NCBI GenBank assembly: GCA_031551625.1
Contig: JAVBNJ010000024.1
Coordinates: 1 to 17,116 of the forward strand
Length of the DNA stretch: 17,116 nt
Direction: 5' to 3'
Source: JAVBNJ01 sp031551625
GTDB taxonomy: Bacteria; Bacteroidota; Bacteroidia; Bacteroidales; UBA932
The position numbers and the translations under genes were made by a program. The first letter of the stretch is position 1; each line of letters begins with the position of its first letter. The notes beneath the pieces are model-generated. The model was given only the letters and a program-made list of their open reading frames with translations. It was not told the DNA's origin and did no database searches. This document shows, piece after piece, positions 5,875 through 13,952 of the stretch.

Positions 5875-7125
5875 ATGCAATTAAAACGTGTAGTAGTTAC
5901 AGGTATCGGAACTATCAACCCGTTGGGGAATACGATTGAAGAATACTTCAATAACCTCGTAAACGGAGTAAGTGGCGCCGAACTGATTACTTCTTTTGAC
6001 GTAACAAATTTTAAAACAAAGTTTGCCTGCGTAGTAAAGAACTTTGATCCCGCTGCCTATGGCATGGATCGCAAGGAGGCGCGCAAAATGGACCTTTATG
6101 CGCAATACGCAATGGCCGCCGCCTCGCAGGCCGTACAAGATTCGGGCATTGATGCCGAAAGCATCGACCACAACCGCGTAGGCGTGTTGTGGTGCTCGGG
6201 TATTGGCGGTATTCAAACATTTTTGGAAGAAGTGCGTGCATACGCCACCGGCGACGGCACACCGCGGTTTAACCCGTTCTTCATCCCGAAAATGATTTCG
6301 GATATTGCCGCCGGCCTTATTTCGATGCGCTTTGGGTTTCATGGCCCCAACTATGGAGTTGTGTCAGCCTGTGCATCATCGACCAATGGTATGGCCGACG
6401 CCTTTAACCTTATCCGCTTGGGCAAAGCGAACGCCTTTATTGTAGGCGGTTCCGAAGCCTCGGTAAGCGAAGTGGGCGTGGGTGGTTTCAATGCCATGCA
6501 AGCATTGTCGACCAACAATGAAAATTACAAACGCGCCTCGCGTCCGTTCGATAAAAACCGTGATGGTTTTGTAATGGGCGACGGTGCCGCCGGTCTTATC
6601 TTCGAGGAATATGAACATGCCAAAGCACGCGGTGCAAAAATGTATGCCGAAGTGATTGGCGCCGGTATGTCGGGCGATGCTTATCACCTGACCGCTTCAC
6701 ACCCCGAAGGATTGGGCGCTACATTAGGAATGAAAATGGCGCTCGAAGACGCCGGTATTCGTCCCGAAGATGTAGATTACATTAACGTACACGGAACGTC
6801 AACTCCCGTGGGCGACCCTGCCGAGTTGAAAGCCGTGAAAGCCGTATTCGGCGAGCATGCCTACAAACTCAACATCAGTTCTACCAAATCTATGACCGGC
6901 CATTTGTTGGGCGCGGCGGGTGCGGTAGAAGCGCTGGCTTGTATTTGTGCTATCCAAAAAGGGATTATTCCCCCGACCATCAATTTTGAAACCGAAGATG
7001 AGGATATCGACTACAAACTCAACCTCACACTCAACAAAGCACAACAACGCGAAGTAAAAGTAGCCTTGAGCAATACTTTCGGCTTTGGTGGTCACAATGC
7101 ATCCGTTGTTTTGAAAAAAATCTAA
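5875..7125 (+). CDS. fabF: 3-oxoacyl-[acyl-carrier-protein] synthase II
   Basis: A 416-residue condensing enzyme that elongates acyl-ACP with malonyl-ACP in type II fatty acid synthesis; it acts in the cytoplasm. The thiolase-fold catalytic triad is complete: Cys166 in VSACASSTNG, His306 in NVHGTSTPVGD and His343 in STKSMTGHLLGAAGA, with Lys338 also conserved. The start MQLKRVVVTGIGTINPLGNT and the end FGFGGHNASVVLKKI are typical. It is cotranscribed with acpP. In many Bacteroidota the next gene is rnc (ribonuclease III); here a terminator and an unrelated secreted protein follow instead. Confidence 0.97.
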   Translation: MQLKRVVVTGIGTINPLGNTIEEYFNNLVNGVSGAELITSFDVTNFKTKFACVVKNFDPAAYGMDRKEARKMDLYAQYAMAAASQAVQDSGIDAESIDHNRVGVLWCSGIGGIQTFLEEVRAYATGDGTPRFNPFFIPKMISDIAAGLISMRFGFHGPNYGVVSACASSTNGMADAFNLIRLGKANAFIVGGSEASVSEVGVGGFNAMQALSTNNENYKRASRPFDKNRDGFVMGDGAAGLIFEEYEHAKARGAKMYAEVIGAGMSGDAYHLTASHPEGLGATLGMKMALEDAGIRPEDVDYINVHGTSTPVGDPAELKAVKAVFGEHAYKLNISSTKSMTGHLLGAAGAVEALACICAIQKGIIPPTINFETEDEDIDYKLNLTLNKAQQREVKVALSNTFGFGGHNASVVLKKI

Positions 7126-7148
7126 CCAGAAAATTTGAAAAACATAAC

Positions 7149-7179
7149 GCCGCTGTATATTATATATGCAGCGGCTTTT
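7149..7179 (+). terminator. Terminator after fabF
   Basis: GCCGCTG (7149-7155) pairs with CAGCGGC (7169-7175), with further AT pairing in the loop, and is followed by TTTTA. It lies 23 bases after the fabF stop. It shows that the upstream in-frame start at 7166 for the next gene is not real. Confidence 0.72.
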
Positions 7180-7201
7180 AAAATTATTAACCTACTTAAT
7201 T

Positions 7202-8272
7202 ATGAAATCAACCTTACTGTTATTCGTATGCTTTGCACTATCGATCGCGTCTTATGCTCAAAAACCCGACAAAACAGACGTTAAATTTAAAATAGATTTC
7301 TTCCCTAAAGAAATCATATCAAAAGAAAAGCTTGTAAACATTGCCGTTTCCAGCAATTATCAGGATTTAATAGCAGAACGCGAAGCAGAAATTCAAGCAA
7401 TGAACGATGAGATTCAAGCAATAAAAGATGAGAAAGCCAACAGAAGTACAACCGAAAAAGTCGCCAACCTGTTTTTGGGTGGCGGCAATGAAAAAAAAGC
7501 ACCAGACCCCAGCACTATCTACGTTCCCAGATTAATTGGGGAAGAAACAACAGCAGCGTTCAATATCCCAGGATATACGGAAAACAACGAAGTAAAGGGT
7601 AAAGTTGAAATTGTATTTTCTCCGATGAATGCAAGCGGTATTTCGGCTAGTAGCTTTTCGTATAAGCCATTACTGGCAAATGTTACGGTAACAAATGACA
7701 AAGGTCAAAAATGCTATGAAGGAGTACTGGGCGCAACGAGTACAAATATGACTTACCTAAAAGGATTTGACTCTTGGAGCGAGGCATACCGCAAGGCGGA
7801 AGAAAATGCTAAAAACGAAACGGTAAAAGTGATTAATAAATATTTAACGGACAACTTTGCGTACACTACTCATTCGGGAGAAAGAAGGTTTTATGATATA
7901 AAAGATAAAAAACAACAATATCCCGAATATCATACGGCTATTGAAAAAGTAAAAATGGCGTTTGCCTATTTTTCGGTACCTTCAAAAGCAGCGGCTAAAA
8001 ATGAAGCATTGAAAGAAGCTATAACTATTTGGGAAAACGCATTGAAAGACCTTGATAAGAATGATAAAAACGCGCGTATTAGTAAAGAAGTGGCTGCGGT
8101 TACTTATTTAAATATAGCGGAAGCTTATATTTGGTTAAATGAGTTTGACAAATCGCGGGAAGCATTGGCAGAATGCATTTTGGTTGACGATGATTATACC
8201 AAAGAAAGCAATAAAGTAACATCGTTTTTGAATCTTTACTCGGAAAGATATAACAAATATATGAGTTACTAA
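7202..8272 (+). CDS. Secreted coiled-coil protein of unknown function
   Basis: A 356-residue protein with a signal peptide (MKSTLLLFVCFALSIASYA, cleavage before QKPDK) and no lipobox cysteine, so it is probably periplasmic or outside the cell. Residues about 50-85 are a charged, heptad-like coiled coil (EREAEIQAMNDEIQAIKDEK). The middle is probably beta-rich (EVKGKVEIVFSPM; LLANVTVTNDKGQ). The C-terminal 120 residues are helical and TPR-like (TYLNIAEAYIWLNEFDKSRE). The ATG at 7202 is chosen because it opens the signal peptide; the longer frame begins inside a terminator hairpin. Base composition is more AT-rich than in fabF. I recognise no family; a Bacteroidota-restricted cell-envelope protein is the best guess. 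Confidence 0.75.
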   Translation: MKSTLLLFVCFALSIASYAQKPDKTDVKFKIDFFPKEIISKEKLVNIAVSSNYQDLIAEREAEIQAMNDEIQAIKDEKANRSTTEKVANLFLGGGNEKKAPDPSTIYVPRLIGEETTAAFNIPGYTENNEVKGKVEIVFSPMNASGISASSFSYKPLLANVTVTNDKGQKCYEGVLGATSTNMTYLKGFDSWSEAYRKAEENAKNETVKVINKYLTDNFAYTTHSGERRFYDIKDKKQQYPEYHTAIEKVKMAFAYFSVPSKAAAKNEALKEAITIWENALKDLDKNDKNARISKEVAAVTYLNIAEAYIWLNEFDKSREALAECILVDDDYTKESNKVTSFLNLYSERYNKYMSY

Positions 8273-8284
8273 TCGTAACTAACT

Positions 8285-8324
8285 AACAAACGCCGCTATG
8301 ATTTTCGTCATAGCGGCGTTTGTT
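8285..8324. terminator. Bidirectional terminator between convergent genes
   Basis: A perfect 17-bp inverted repeat (arms 8285-8301 and 8308-8324, loop TTTTCG). It serves the secreted coiled-coil gene on the plus strand and the U32 gene on the minus strand. The right arm overlaps the U32 stop codon (8323-8325). Confidence 0.8.
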
Positions 8325-10131
8325 ATTGGTGAATTGTCATTTGGCATTGTACGCAATCAAATGTGAGCCGCAGTTTTCGTCCGTTATTCAATAAATACAG
8401 TGGTTCTTTCACTGTTTTATTGCCTCCGTGATTCCGGCAAGCGCCAATGGCATGCTTGATACAATATTTCGTACACATAAGTTGCGCTTCGGCAGGTGTT
8501 TCTTTTTCAAATGCCATTGCTGTGACGATGGCCCCGTGCCGTTCGTAGAACTGCCGGGCTAATGCATTGGATATATTGGCATGGTAGTCCACTTCGCAGT
8601 CGGGGAAAGGGAGTGTAGTTGGAGCAATATTTTTAGTTTCGCGTTTACGCTGTTTTTCGCGTTCATTTTGCAATAGCCCGGACAGTTCCCGGCGCCAGGT
8701 ATTCAACAACGACAACGGATAAAAATAAACCTGCTCGGCGTCTATTTTTACCACGTTGAAGTCAAAAATTGTTTGGCCCGATTTTTCGAATTGCGTTTTG
8801 ATATTTTGACACGCCATTTTTTCGTTCCTGGCCGGTTCGCCACATTGCGGCACTACCAGCGACACGGTGATACCACATTCGTCTGTCGCTGTAATTACAG
8901 CATTTTTTTCGTCCGAGGAAAAATAAATATCCGCCTGTATGGCACGCCTTGTTTCGTATGCAAGCTGTTGCTCGAATGCGTAATCGAAATTGCGGAAAAT
9001 GTCAATCCCTGCTGTCAACCCTTCCGTATTTTGCATCCATACTTTATTTCCATCGACACGATTTACATTAGTGCCCTGTAGTTGTCCTTGCGCATCAAAA
9101 AAGCAAATGCCATCGGCATTGTGCAACGGTTCTCCGGTGTAGGTAAAATAATCGTTACATTTCTTGTCTATGTGCCCTATATGTTGCCCGATGGCTTTAC
9201 CCGTGTCGTGCGAAAAAATTTCCTTACGCCCACCTGTAATAAAATAGTCGGTAAAACCCCGCGAGAACGACTGTTCTACGTTTGGGGTGAATGCATGTAA
9301 CGATCTCCCGCACGAACTTTTCGAGAGTGATCTCCGGGCTAAAATTTTGTCTATCTCTTTGCGGTAATGTGCCACCACATTTTTCACATAGCTCTCGTTC
9401 TTCAACCGTCCTTCAATTTTGAACGATGTAACACCCGCGTCTACCAGCGAATCCAAATGTTCTGTCAAATTGAAATCACGCAATGAAAGCAAGTGTTTAT
9501 TACGTGCAATAAGTTGTCCGTCGCCGTCGGCAAGGTCGTAGAGCGAGCGGCAGGGTTGTGCACAGGCGCCACGGTTAGCGCTGCGTCCTGTGAGGGCGTG
9601 GCTCAGGTAACATTGCCCGCTGTAGCACACGCATAATGCCCCATGAATAAATGCTTCCAGATCAACGGTCGTTGCCGCTTTGATAGCAGCTATTTGTGCC
9701 AGCGATAATTCGCGGGCGAGTATCACACGCTGGAATCCCACATCTTGCAGGAATTTTACTTTCTCCGGTGTAGCATTATGTGTTTGAGTGGAAGCAAACA
9801 ATGGCACAGGCGGCAATTCCATTTCAAGTAGCGCCATGTCTTGTATAATTACCGCGTCAACACCTGCATTCCAGGCATCGCACACTAGTTTGCGAGCTGC
9901 CTCCAGTTCATTGTCGTACAAAATAGTATTGAGCGTAAGGTATGTTTTAGCATAATATTGGTGCGTATAATTGGCCAGCCGTTCTATATCCGTAATGGAA
10001 TTTCCCGCAGCTTCGCGGGCGCCGAATGCGGGTCCGGCAATGTACACCGCATCGGCGCCGTTGTCTATTGCCGCCTTTCCAGTAGTGTAATTTTTTGCAG
10101 GCGCTAAAAGTTCCAACTCAGATTTGTTCAT
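8323..10131 (-). CDS. rlhA: U32-family protein, RlhA-like (23S rRNA C2501 hydroxylation)
   Basis: A 602-residue protein of the family historically named peptidase U32. The length and domain order fit the RlhA (formerly YdcP) branch, which hydroxylates a cytidine of 23S rRNA; other branches are TrhP and UbiU/UbiV. The N-terminal TIM-barrel-like part starts ELLAPAKNYTTGKAAIDNGA and contains FASTQTHN. The signature EAFIHGALCVCYSGQC and NRGACAQPCR supplies Cys167, Cys174, Cys190 and Cys194, likely iron-sulfur ligands. FKIEGRLKNESYV follows. The C-terminal 60 residues carry further cysteines, ending FDCVQCQM, as in related Bacteroidota proteins. The ATG at 10131 begins the conserved region. The exact target is inferred from the branch, not shown. 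Confidence 0.83.
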   Translation of the reverse strand: MNKSELELLAPAKNYTTGKAAIDNGADAVYIAGPAFGAREAAGNSITDIERLANYTHQYYAKTYLTLNTILYDNELEAARKLVCDAWNAGVDAVIIQDMALLEMELPPVPLFASTQTHNATPEKVKFLQDVGFQRVILARELSLAQIAAIKAATTVDLEAFIHGALCVCYSGQCYLSHALTGRSANRGACAQPCRSLYDLADGDGQLIARNKHLLSLRDFNLTEHLDSLVDAGVTSFKIEGRLKNESYVKNVVAHYRKEIDKILARRSLSKSSCGRSLHAFTPNVEQSFSRGFTDYFITGGRKEIFSHDTGKAIGQHIGHIDKKCNDYFTYTGEPLHNADGICFFDAQGQLQGTNVNRVDGNKVWMQNTEGLTAGIDIFRNFDYAFEQQLAYETRRAIQADIYFSSDEKNAVITATDECGITVSLVVPQCGEPARNEKMACQNIKTQFEKSGQTIFDFNVVKIDAEQVYFYPLSLLNTWRRELSGLLQNEREKQRKRETKNIAPTTLPFPDCEVDYHANISNALARQFYERHGAIVTAMAFEKETPAEAQLMCTKYCIKHAIGACRNHGGNKTVKEPLYLLNNGRKLRLTFDCVQCQMTIHQ

Positions 10132-10146
10132 TTATTTTCGGATTTA

Positions 10147-10167
10147 GATTTGAAAAATTTTCAAATC
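10147..10167. repeat. Perfect 21-base palindrome upstream of the U32 gene
   Basis: GATTTGAAAA, one central base, TTTTCAAATC: a perfect 10-bp dyad, 15 bases upstream of the U32 start codon. With only one central base it suits a DNA-binding dimer better than an RNA hairpin, so it may be an operator. No other copy is seen in the window. Confidence 0.4.
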
Positions 10168-10175
10168 CATTGTTG

Positions 10176-10234
10176 CAAAACAAAAGGCAGAGGCAGTGCT
10201 CTATGCAACTGTCCACTGCCTACGGTATTCTGCC
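10176..10234 (-). terminator. Terminator after the TPR gene
   Basis: On the minus strand, GGCAGA and GGCAGTG (10229-10234 and, after an 8-base bulge, 10192-10198 pairing with 10214-10220) form a two-part hairpin with CACTGCC-TCTGCC, followed by TTTTGTTTTG. It lies just after the TPR gene stop at 10244 and before the U32 gene, so these two same-strand genes are probably separate transcription units. Confidence 0.6.
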
Positions 10235-10243
10235 TACTGCAAT

Positions 10244-11194
10244 CTATTTACAAAGTTCTTTTACTTTCGCTCCGGCAAAGGCTTTAAATGTAGCATTCCC
10301 GGTAATCTTTTTATAATATTCGCATGCCTTGGCTTTATTGCCTTTAGCTTCGTAGGACATCGCCAGATTATTGATTATATTAGCTGCTTGGTTATTGGAA
10401 ACATCCGCAGGTACTACTTTTTCCAGGTTTTCGATCGCAATGTCCCATTTTTTTACCTGCACGGCTGCATTACCGAGCAAGCGCGTAGCTGTTGCATTTT
10501 CGGCATCGTATGTCAATGCCTTTTCTGCATTGGCCATTACATCGTTCCACTTCTTAGCAGAATTCGCCGTAATAGCTTTGTTCAAGTAAAGAATAGCAAG
10601 TTGTTTGCCGGCATCTTCCGAACCCAACTCCTTTGCTTTTTGCAAAGTGGTGATAGCCGCAGTTTCGTTGCCTAATTTCATTTGTGCTTGGCCGAGGCGA
10701 AAGTGAGCCTCGCTGTCGTTGGGTGTAATAGCAATTATTTTTTCGTAAGTGGCAGCTGCTTCGGCATACTTTTCGTCCGATAACAACTCGTGTGCGCTAG
10801 CTGTCAACACCTGCAACACAAGACCGTCGGCTGAATCCTTAATGTCGTCATTTTTATATTGAGTAGCAGCCTGTCTGGTGGTGTCCAATACCATCAATGC
10901 GTCGGCATACTTTTTATCATTAGCAAGTTGAAGGGCTTTTGCATAATAGATACGCGGAATCAGGTTTTCGATGTTCATCCGTGTAGTATCTGCCCGCGGC
11001 TCTGTAGAGGCTGCAGCGAGTTTTAACGTTTCTTGGGCTTTAACCAGTGCCGTGTTGAAATCTTTATTATTGAATGCAACGGCTGTTTCGTTGTAGGTTT
11101 TGATCACATCGTTGAGGTCTATTTCCGGTTCTTGCGCCGAGGCAAAAACGCTGCAGCATGCAATGCATAAACTTGTCAAAAGAATTTTTTTCAT
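10244..11194 (-). CDS. Secreted tetratricopeptide-repeat protein
   Basis: A 316-residue exported protein with a signal peptide (MKKILLTSLCIACCSVFASA, cleavage before QEPEI) and several TPR-type helical pairs. Clear units are AATYEKIIAITPNDSEAHFR with LGQAQMKLGNETAAITTLQK, KKWNDVMANAEKALTYDAEN, and IINNLAMSYEAKGNKAKACE. Such proteins are common in the Bacteroidota periplasm or outer membrane as scaffolds; the partner here is unknown. The ATG at 11194 is chosen because it opens the signal peptide and lies about 30 bases after a good promoter. The longer frame from 11233 begins inside the promoter. Confidence 0.85.
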   Translation of the reverse strand: MKKILLTSLCIACCSVFASAQEPEIDLNDVIKTYNETAVAFNNKDFNTALVKAQETLKLAAASTEPRADTTRMNIENLIPRIYYAKALQLANDKKYADALMVLDTTRQAATQYKNDDIKDSADGLVLQVLTASAHELLSDEKYAEAAATYEKIIAITPNDSEAHFRLGQAQMKLGNETAAITTLQKAKELGSEDAGKQLAILYLNKAITANSAKKWNDVMANAEKALTYDAENATATRLLGNAAVQVKKWDIAIENLEKVVPADVSNNQAANIINNLAMSYEAKGNKAKACEYYKKITGNATFKAFAGAKVKELCK

Positions 11195-11230
11195 AATTAA
11201 AATACTGTTTTGGTTTACATTTGGAAAGTA

Positions 11231-11261
11231 CAAAAATAGTAATTTTTTGCAAAAAAATCAA
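11231..11261 (-). promoter_or_regulatory. Promoter of the TPR gene
   Basis: Read on the minus strand, TTG (11259-11261) and TATTTTTG (11231-11238) are separated by 20 bases, a full match to the Bacteroidota promoter pattern. The start would be near 11224. Confidence 0.68.
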
Positions 11262-11421
11262 GACCTACTTTCGTGGCAGACAGATTCGATTGTCAAAAGC
11301 ACCATGCGTAGGCTTGATGGGTATAGGATAAGCGTGATATTAAAATAATGCCGCTTACTAAAAAATTGAATTACGAAAGGCGATAAACTTAAATTTAAGC
11401 TCTATGGGTTTAATTCCTTGA
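11262..11421. other. Intergenic stretch with no recognised feature
   Basis: The first part of the 497-base gap between the TPR gene and lpxC/fabZ. I see no gene, RNA or strong repeat here. It may be the decayed upstream part of the transposase remnant that follows: two codons (Ile-Pro) before the in-frame TGA at 11419-11421 would fit the protein, but nothing further upstream is convincing. Confidence 0.4.
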
Positions 11422-11601
11422 GATAGACATAGACAGACCAAGGCGGAAACTTACACAATAGAAGAACTTAATAGTTTAGTAAAGCACTACTTGGCACGAT
11501 TTAGAAGAAAAACTAAATGGTACACCAAGTCTGCAAATATGATGTGGTGTTCGTTAAAATTGTTTTTCTTTATGAAAATTAACAAATATCTACTAAATTA
11601 G
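11422..11601 (+). pseudogene. IS1-family-like transposase, C-terminal remnant
   Basis: A 59-codon open stretch ending in TAG (11599-11601) encodes DRHRQTKAETYTIEELNSL, VKHYLARFRRKTKWYTKSAN and a hydrophobic tail. From memory, this matches the C-terminal end of Bacteroidota IS1-type transposases (D-R-H-x-Q-T-K-A-E-T, H-x-L-A-R-x-R-R-K-T-K). There is no ATG at its beginning, an in-frame TGA precedes it at 11419-11421, and the N-terminal three quarters are missing. It is therefore an insertion-sequence scar. No terminal inverted repeats were found. It sits directly upstream of the lpxC/fabZ promoter. Confidence 0.62.
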
Positions 11602-11622
11602 TAACGTCGGGCAAAGTATCTA

Positions 11623-11653
11623 TTGCGCATTTCTGTTTTTTTTTGTAATTTCG
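11623..11653 (+). promoter_or_regulatory. Promoter of lpxC/fabZ-lpxA
   Basis: TTG (11623-11625) and TAATTTCG (11646-11653; one mismatch to TAnnTTTG) are 20 bases apart. The start would be near 11660, about 32 bases before the ATG. Confidence 0.55.
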
Positions 11654-11691
11654 CAGGTCATTTTTTTGGCTTAATTTAAACTTACTTATAC

Positions 11692-13086
11692 ATGCAGCAG
11701 AAACAGCAAACGCTAAAAAAAGAAATAACATTTACAGGTAAAGGCTTACACACAGGGCTTGATGTAGAAATGACCGTGTATCCGGCGCCTGCCAACCACG
11801 GTATAAAATTTCAACGGATCGATCTTCCCAACCAACCTGTTATTGATGCTGTGGCCGACTACGTATCAGCAACGGAACGCGGTACAACGCTCGAAAACAA
11901 CGGCGTAAAAATAAGTACCATCGAGCATTTGATGGCTACGTTATTCGGCCTGGGTATCGACAATGCGTTGGTGAAAATCAACGCCCCCGAAGCACCCATT
12001 CTCGATGGTAGTGCCCGTATGTATGCCGAAAAAATTGCCGAAACAGGTATCGAAAAACAAAACGAAAAACGCTTTTACTTCGAAATCAAGGAAAAGTTTG
12101 TGTATCGCGATGAGCAAAGCAACAAAGAAATTGTGTTTCTGCCCGACGACAAGTTCAGTGTAGACTTGATGATTGATTTCAATTCGCAAGTTATCGGCAA
12201 TCAATATGCACGATTAAATAGTATTGACGAGTTTGCTTCGCAGATTGCGCCTTGCCGTACGTTTGTTTTCTTCCACGAATTGGAGCAACTGTTCAAACAC
12301 AATCTCATCAAGGGCGGCGATATGGAGAATGCGATTGTAATTGTAGAGAAACCGGTGCCGCAAGATGAGATTGACCGCATTGCCACGCTGTTCAACAAAC
12401 CGAAAGTGGAACGCATAGCATCGGGTTACCTCAACAATCTTGAGCTGCGTTTTCCGAATGAAATAGCGCGCCACAAATTGCTCGATCTGATGGGCGACCT
12501 GGCGTTGATCGGCTATCCGATAAAAGGCAAAGTGATTGCCACCAAGCCCGGCCATCAAATCAATACCGATGCGGCCAAAACATTACGCAAGTTGGCCAAG
12601 AAAGAAGCGCAGAAACCTGTTGCACCACGCTACAACCCGAACGAAGAACCACTGGTTGATATTAACGGTATTCGCAAATTGTTGCCGCACCGTCCGCCGT
12701 TTTTGTTGGTAGACAAGGTTATTCAACGCACCGATGAAATGGTGGTGGGTATTAAAAATGTAACGATGAACGAACCGTTCTTCGTAGGCCATTTCCCCGA
12801 AGAACCTGTTATGCCCGGCGTGCTTATTATCGAAGCAATGGCACAGGTAGGCGGTATCCTTGCGTTGGGCACAGTCCCCGATCCTGAAAATTATTCGACT
12901 TACTTTATGAAGATTGATAAGGTACGCTTCAAACGTAAAGTAGTACCCGGCGATACGCTTATTTTCAAGCTCGAATTGCTGGAACCTATCCGTCGCGGTA
13001 TTGTAACCATGCTGTGCCAGGCTTTTGTCGGCGATATGCTGGTTACCGAAGGCGAGTTGATGGCTCAAATTGTAAAAAATAAATAA
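11692..13086 (+). CDS. lpxC/fabZ: Bifunctional UDP-3-O-acyl-GlcNAc deacetylase / 3-hydroxyacyl-ACP dehydratase (LpxC-FabZ fusion)
   Basis: A 464-residue fusion typical of Bacteroidota. Residues 1 to about 305 are LpxC, the zinc deacetylase that commits lipid A synthesis: His79 in STIEHLMATLFG, and His261 and Asp265 in ARHKLLDLMGD, are zinc ligands, and the start TLKKEITFTGKGLHTG is characteristic. A linker rich in Lys, Pro and Asn follows. Residues about 320-464 are FabZ, the dehydratase of fatty acid elongation: LLPHRPPFLLVDKV, the catalytic His367 in GHFPEEPVMPGV and Glu381 in IIEAMAQVGG. Joining the two ties lipid A output to fatty acid synthesis, since both draw on 3-hydroxyacyl-ACP. lpxA follows after 27 bases in the same operon. 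lpxD, often just upstream in the phylum, is absent; an insertion-sequence scar lies there. Confidence 0.97.
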   Translation: MQQKQQTLKKEITFTGKGLHTGLDVEMTVYPAPANHGIKFQRIDLPNQPVIDAVADYVSATERGTTLENNGVKISTIEHLMATLFGLGIDNALVKINAPEAPILDGSARMYAEKIAETGIEKQNEKRFYFEIKEKFVYRDEQSNKEIVFLPDDKFSVDLMIDFNSQVIGNQYARLNSIDEFASQIAPCRTFVFFHELEQLFKHNLIKGGDMENAIVIVEKPVPQDEIDRIATLFNKPKVERIASGYLNNLELRFPNEIARHKLLDLMGDLALIGYPIKGKVIATKPGHQINTDAAKTLRKLAKKEAQKPVAPRYNPNEEPLVDINGIRKLLPHRPPFLLVDKVIQRTDEMVVGIKNVTMNEPFFVGHFPEEPVMPGVLIIEAMAQVGGILALGTVPDPENYSTYFMKIDKVRFKRKVVPGDTLIFKLELLEPIRRGIVTMLCQAFVGDMLVTEGELMAQIVKNK

Positions 13087-13113
13087 CATTCATGTAGTTT
13101 AAAACTAAACTCG

Positions 13114-13917
13114 ATGAGCTTAACAAATATACACCCTAATGCAAAATTAGGAAAGAACGTAACAGTAGGTTCGTTCACTACTATAGCCGAACACGTTGAA
13201 ATCGGCGAGGGCACCTGGATAGGCTCCAACGTAACAATCATGGACTACGTGAAAATCGGTAAGAATTGCAAGGTGTATCCGGGGGCTGTTATTGGCGGCG
13301 AACCGCAAGATCTGAAATTTCAAGGTGAAATAACGCATGTAGAAATCGGTGATAATACGACTTTGCGCGAGTATGTAACCGTTAACCGCGGCACCGCTGC
13401 CAGCGGTAAAAGCATTACAAAAGTAGGCAACAGCTGCCTGCTGATGTCCTACGTGCACGTAGCGCACGACTGCCGCGTGGGCGATAATGTGATCCTTGCC
13501 AGCTACGTAGGCTTGGCAGGCGAAGTAGAAGTAGATGATCACGCTATTATCGGAGGTTCATCGGGCGCGCACCAATTCTGCCGTATTGGCACACACGCCA
13601 TGATTTCGGGAGGCTCAATGTTTAGTAAAGATGTACCGCCCTATGCATTGGCCGGCCGCCGGCCGCTGACATTCGGTGGTATCAACATCATTGGGTTACG
13701 CCGCCGGAGATTCAGCAATGAACAAATTCAAAATATCAGCGATATTTATAAAGTGATTTACTACAGCGGGCTCAATACTACCGATGCGTGCAAAAAAATT
13801 GAAGAAACATTTCCTGCAAGTACCGAACGCGATACCATCTTGAATTTTATCCGCACTTCAAAACGCGGGATCATCAAAGGTGTAGCAAATGGCGGCTCTG
13901 TTGACGACGAAGAATAA
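13114..13917 (+). CDS. lpxA: UDP-N-acetylglucosamine acyltransferase
   Basis: A 267-residue enzyme that puts the first 3-hydroxyacyl chain on UDP-GlcNAc in lipid A synthesis, in the cytoplasm. The first 190 residues are a left-handed beta-helix of hexapeptide repeats (IHPNAKLGKNVTVGSFTTI; VEIGEGTWIGSNVTIMDYV). The catalytic His is His118 in YVHVAHDCRVGD. The C-terminal helical part begins near GLRRRRFSNEQIQ. Length and start (MSLTNIHPNA) are typical. It is cotranscribed with lpxC/fabZ (27-base gap) and is followed by a terminator shared with the opposite-strand gene. Confidence 0.97.
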   Translation: MSLTNIHPNAKLGKNVTVGSFTTIAEHVEIGEGTWIGSNVTIMDYVKIGKNCKVYPGAVIGGEPQDLKFQGEITHVEIGDNTTLREYVTVNRGTAASGKSITKVGNSCLLMSYVHVAHDCRVGDNVILASYVGLAGEVEVDDHAIIGGSSGAHQFCRIGTHAMISGGSMFSKDVPPYALAGRRPLTFGGINIIGLRRRRFSNEQIQNISDIYKVIYYSGLNTTDACKKIEETFPASTERDTILNFIRTSKRGIIKGVANGGSVDDEE

Positions 13918-13921
13918 AACG

Positions 13922-13952
13922 GAAAGAGAATAAATACGATTTATTCTCTTTC
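13922..13952. terminator. Bidirectional terminator overlapping a coding end
   Basis: A perfect 14-bp inverted repeat (arms 13922-13935 and 13939-13952, loop ACG) lies 4 bases after the lpxA stop. The right arm contains the stop codon and last codons (EERE) of the opposite-strand hydrolase gene, so the palindrome has to satisfy both protein coding and termination. Confidence 0.72.

Noticed and set aside
12583..13089. 168-residue minus-strand frame under lpxC/fabZ
   Set aside because: It is antisense to the FabZ domain, whose motifs are intact; the reverse frame has no coherent features.
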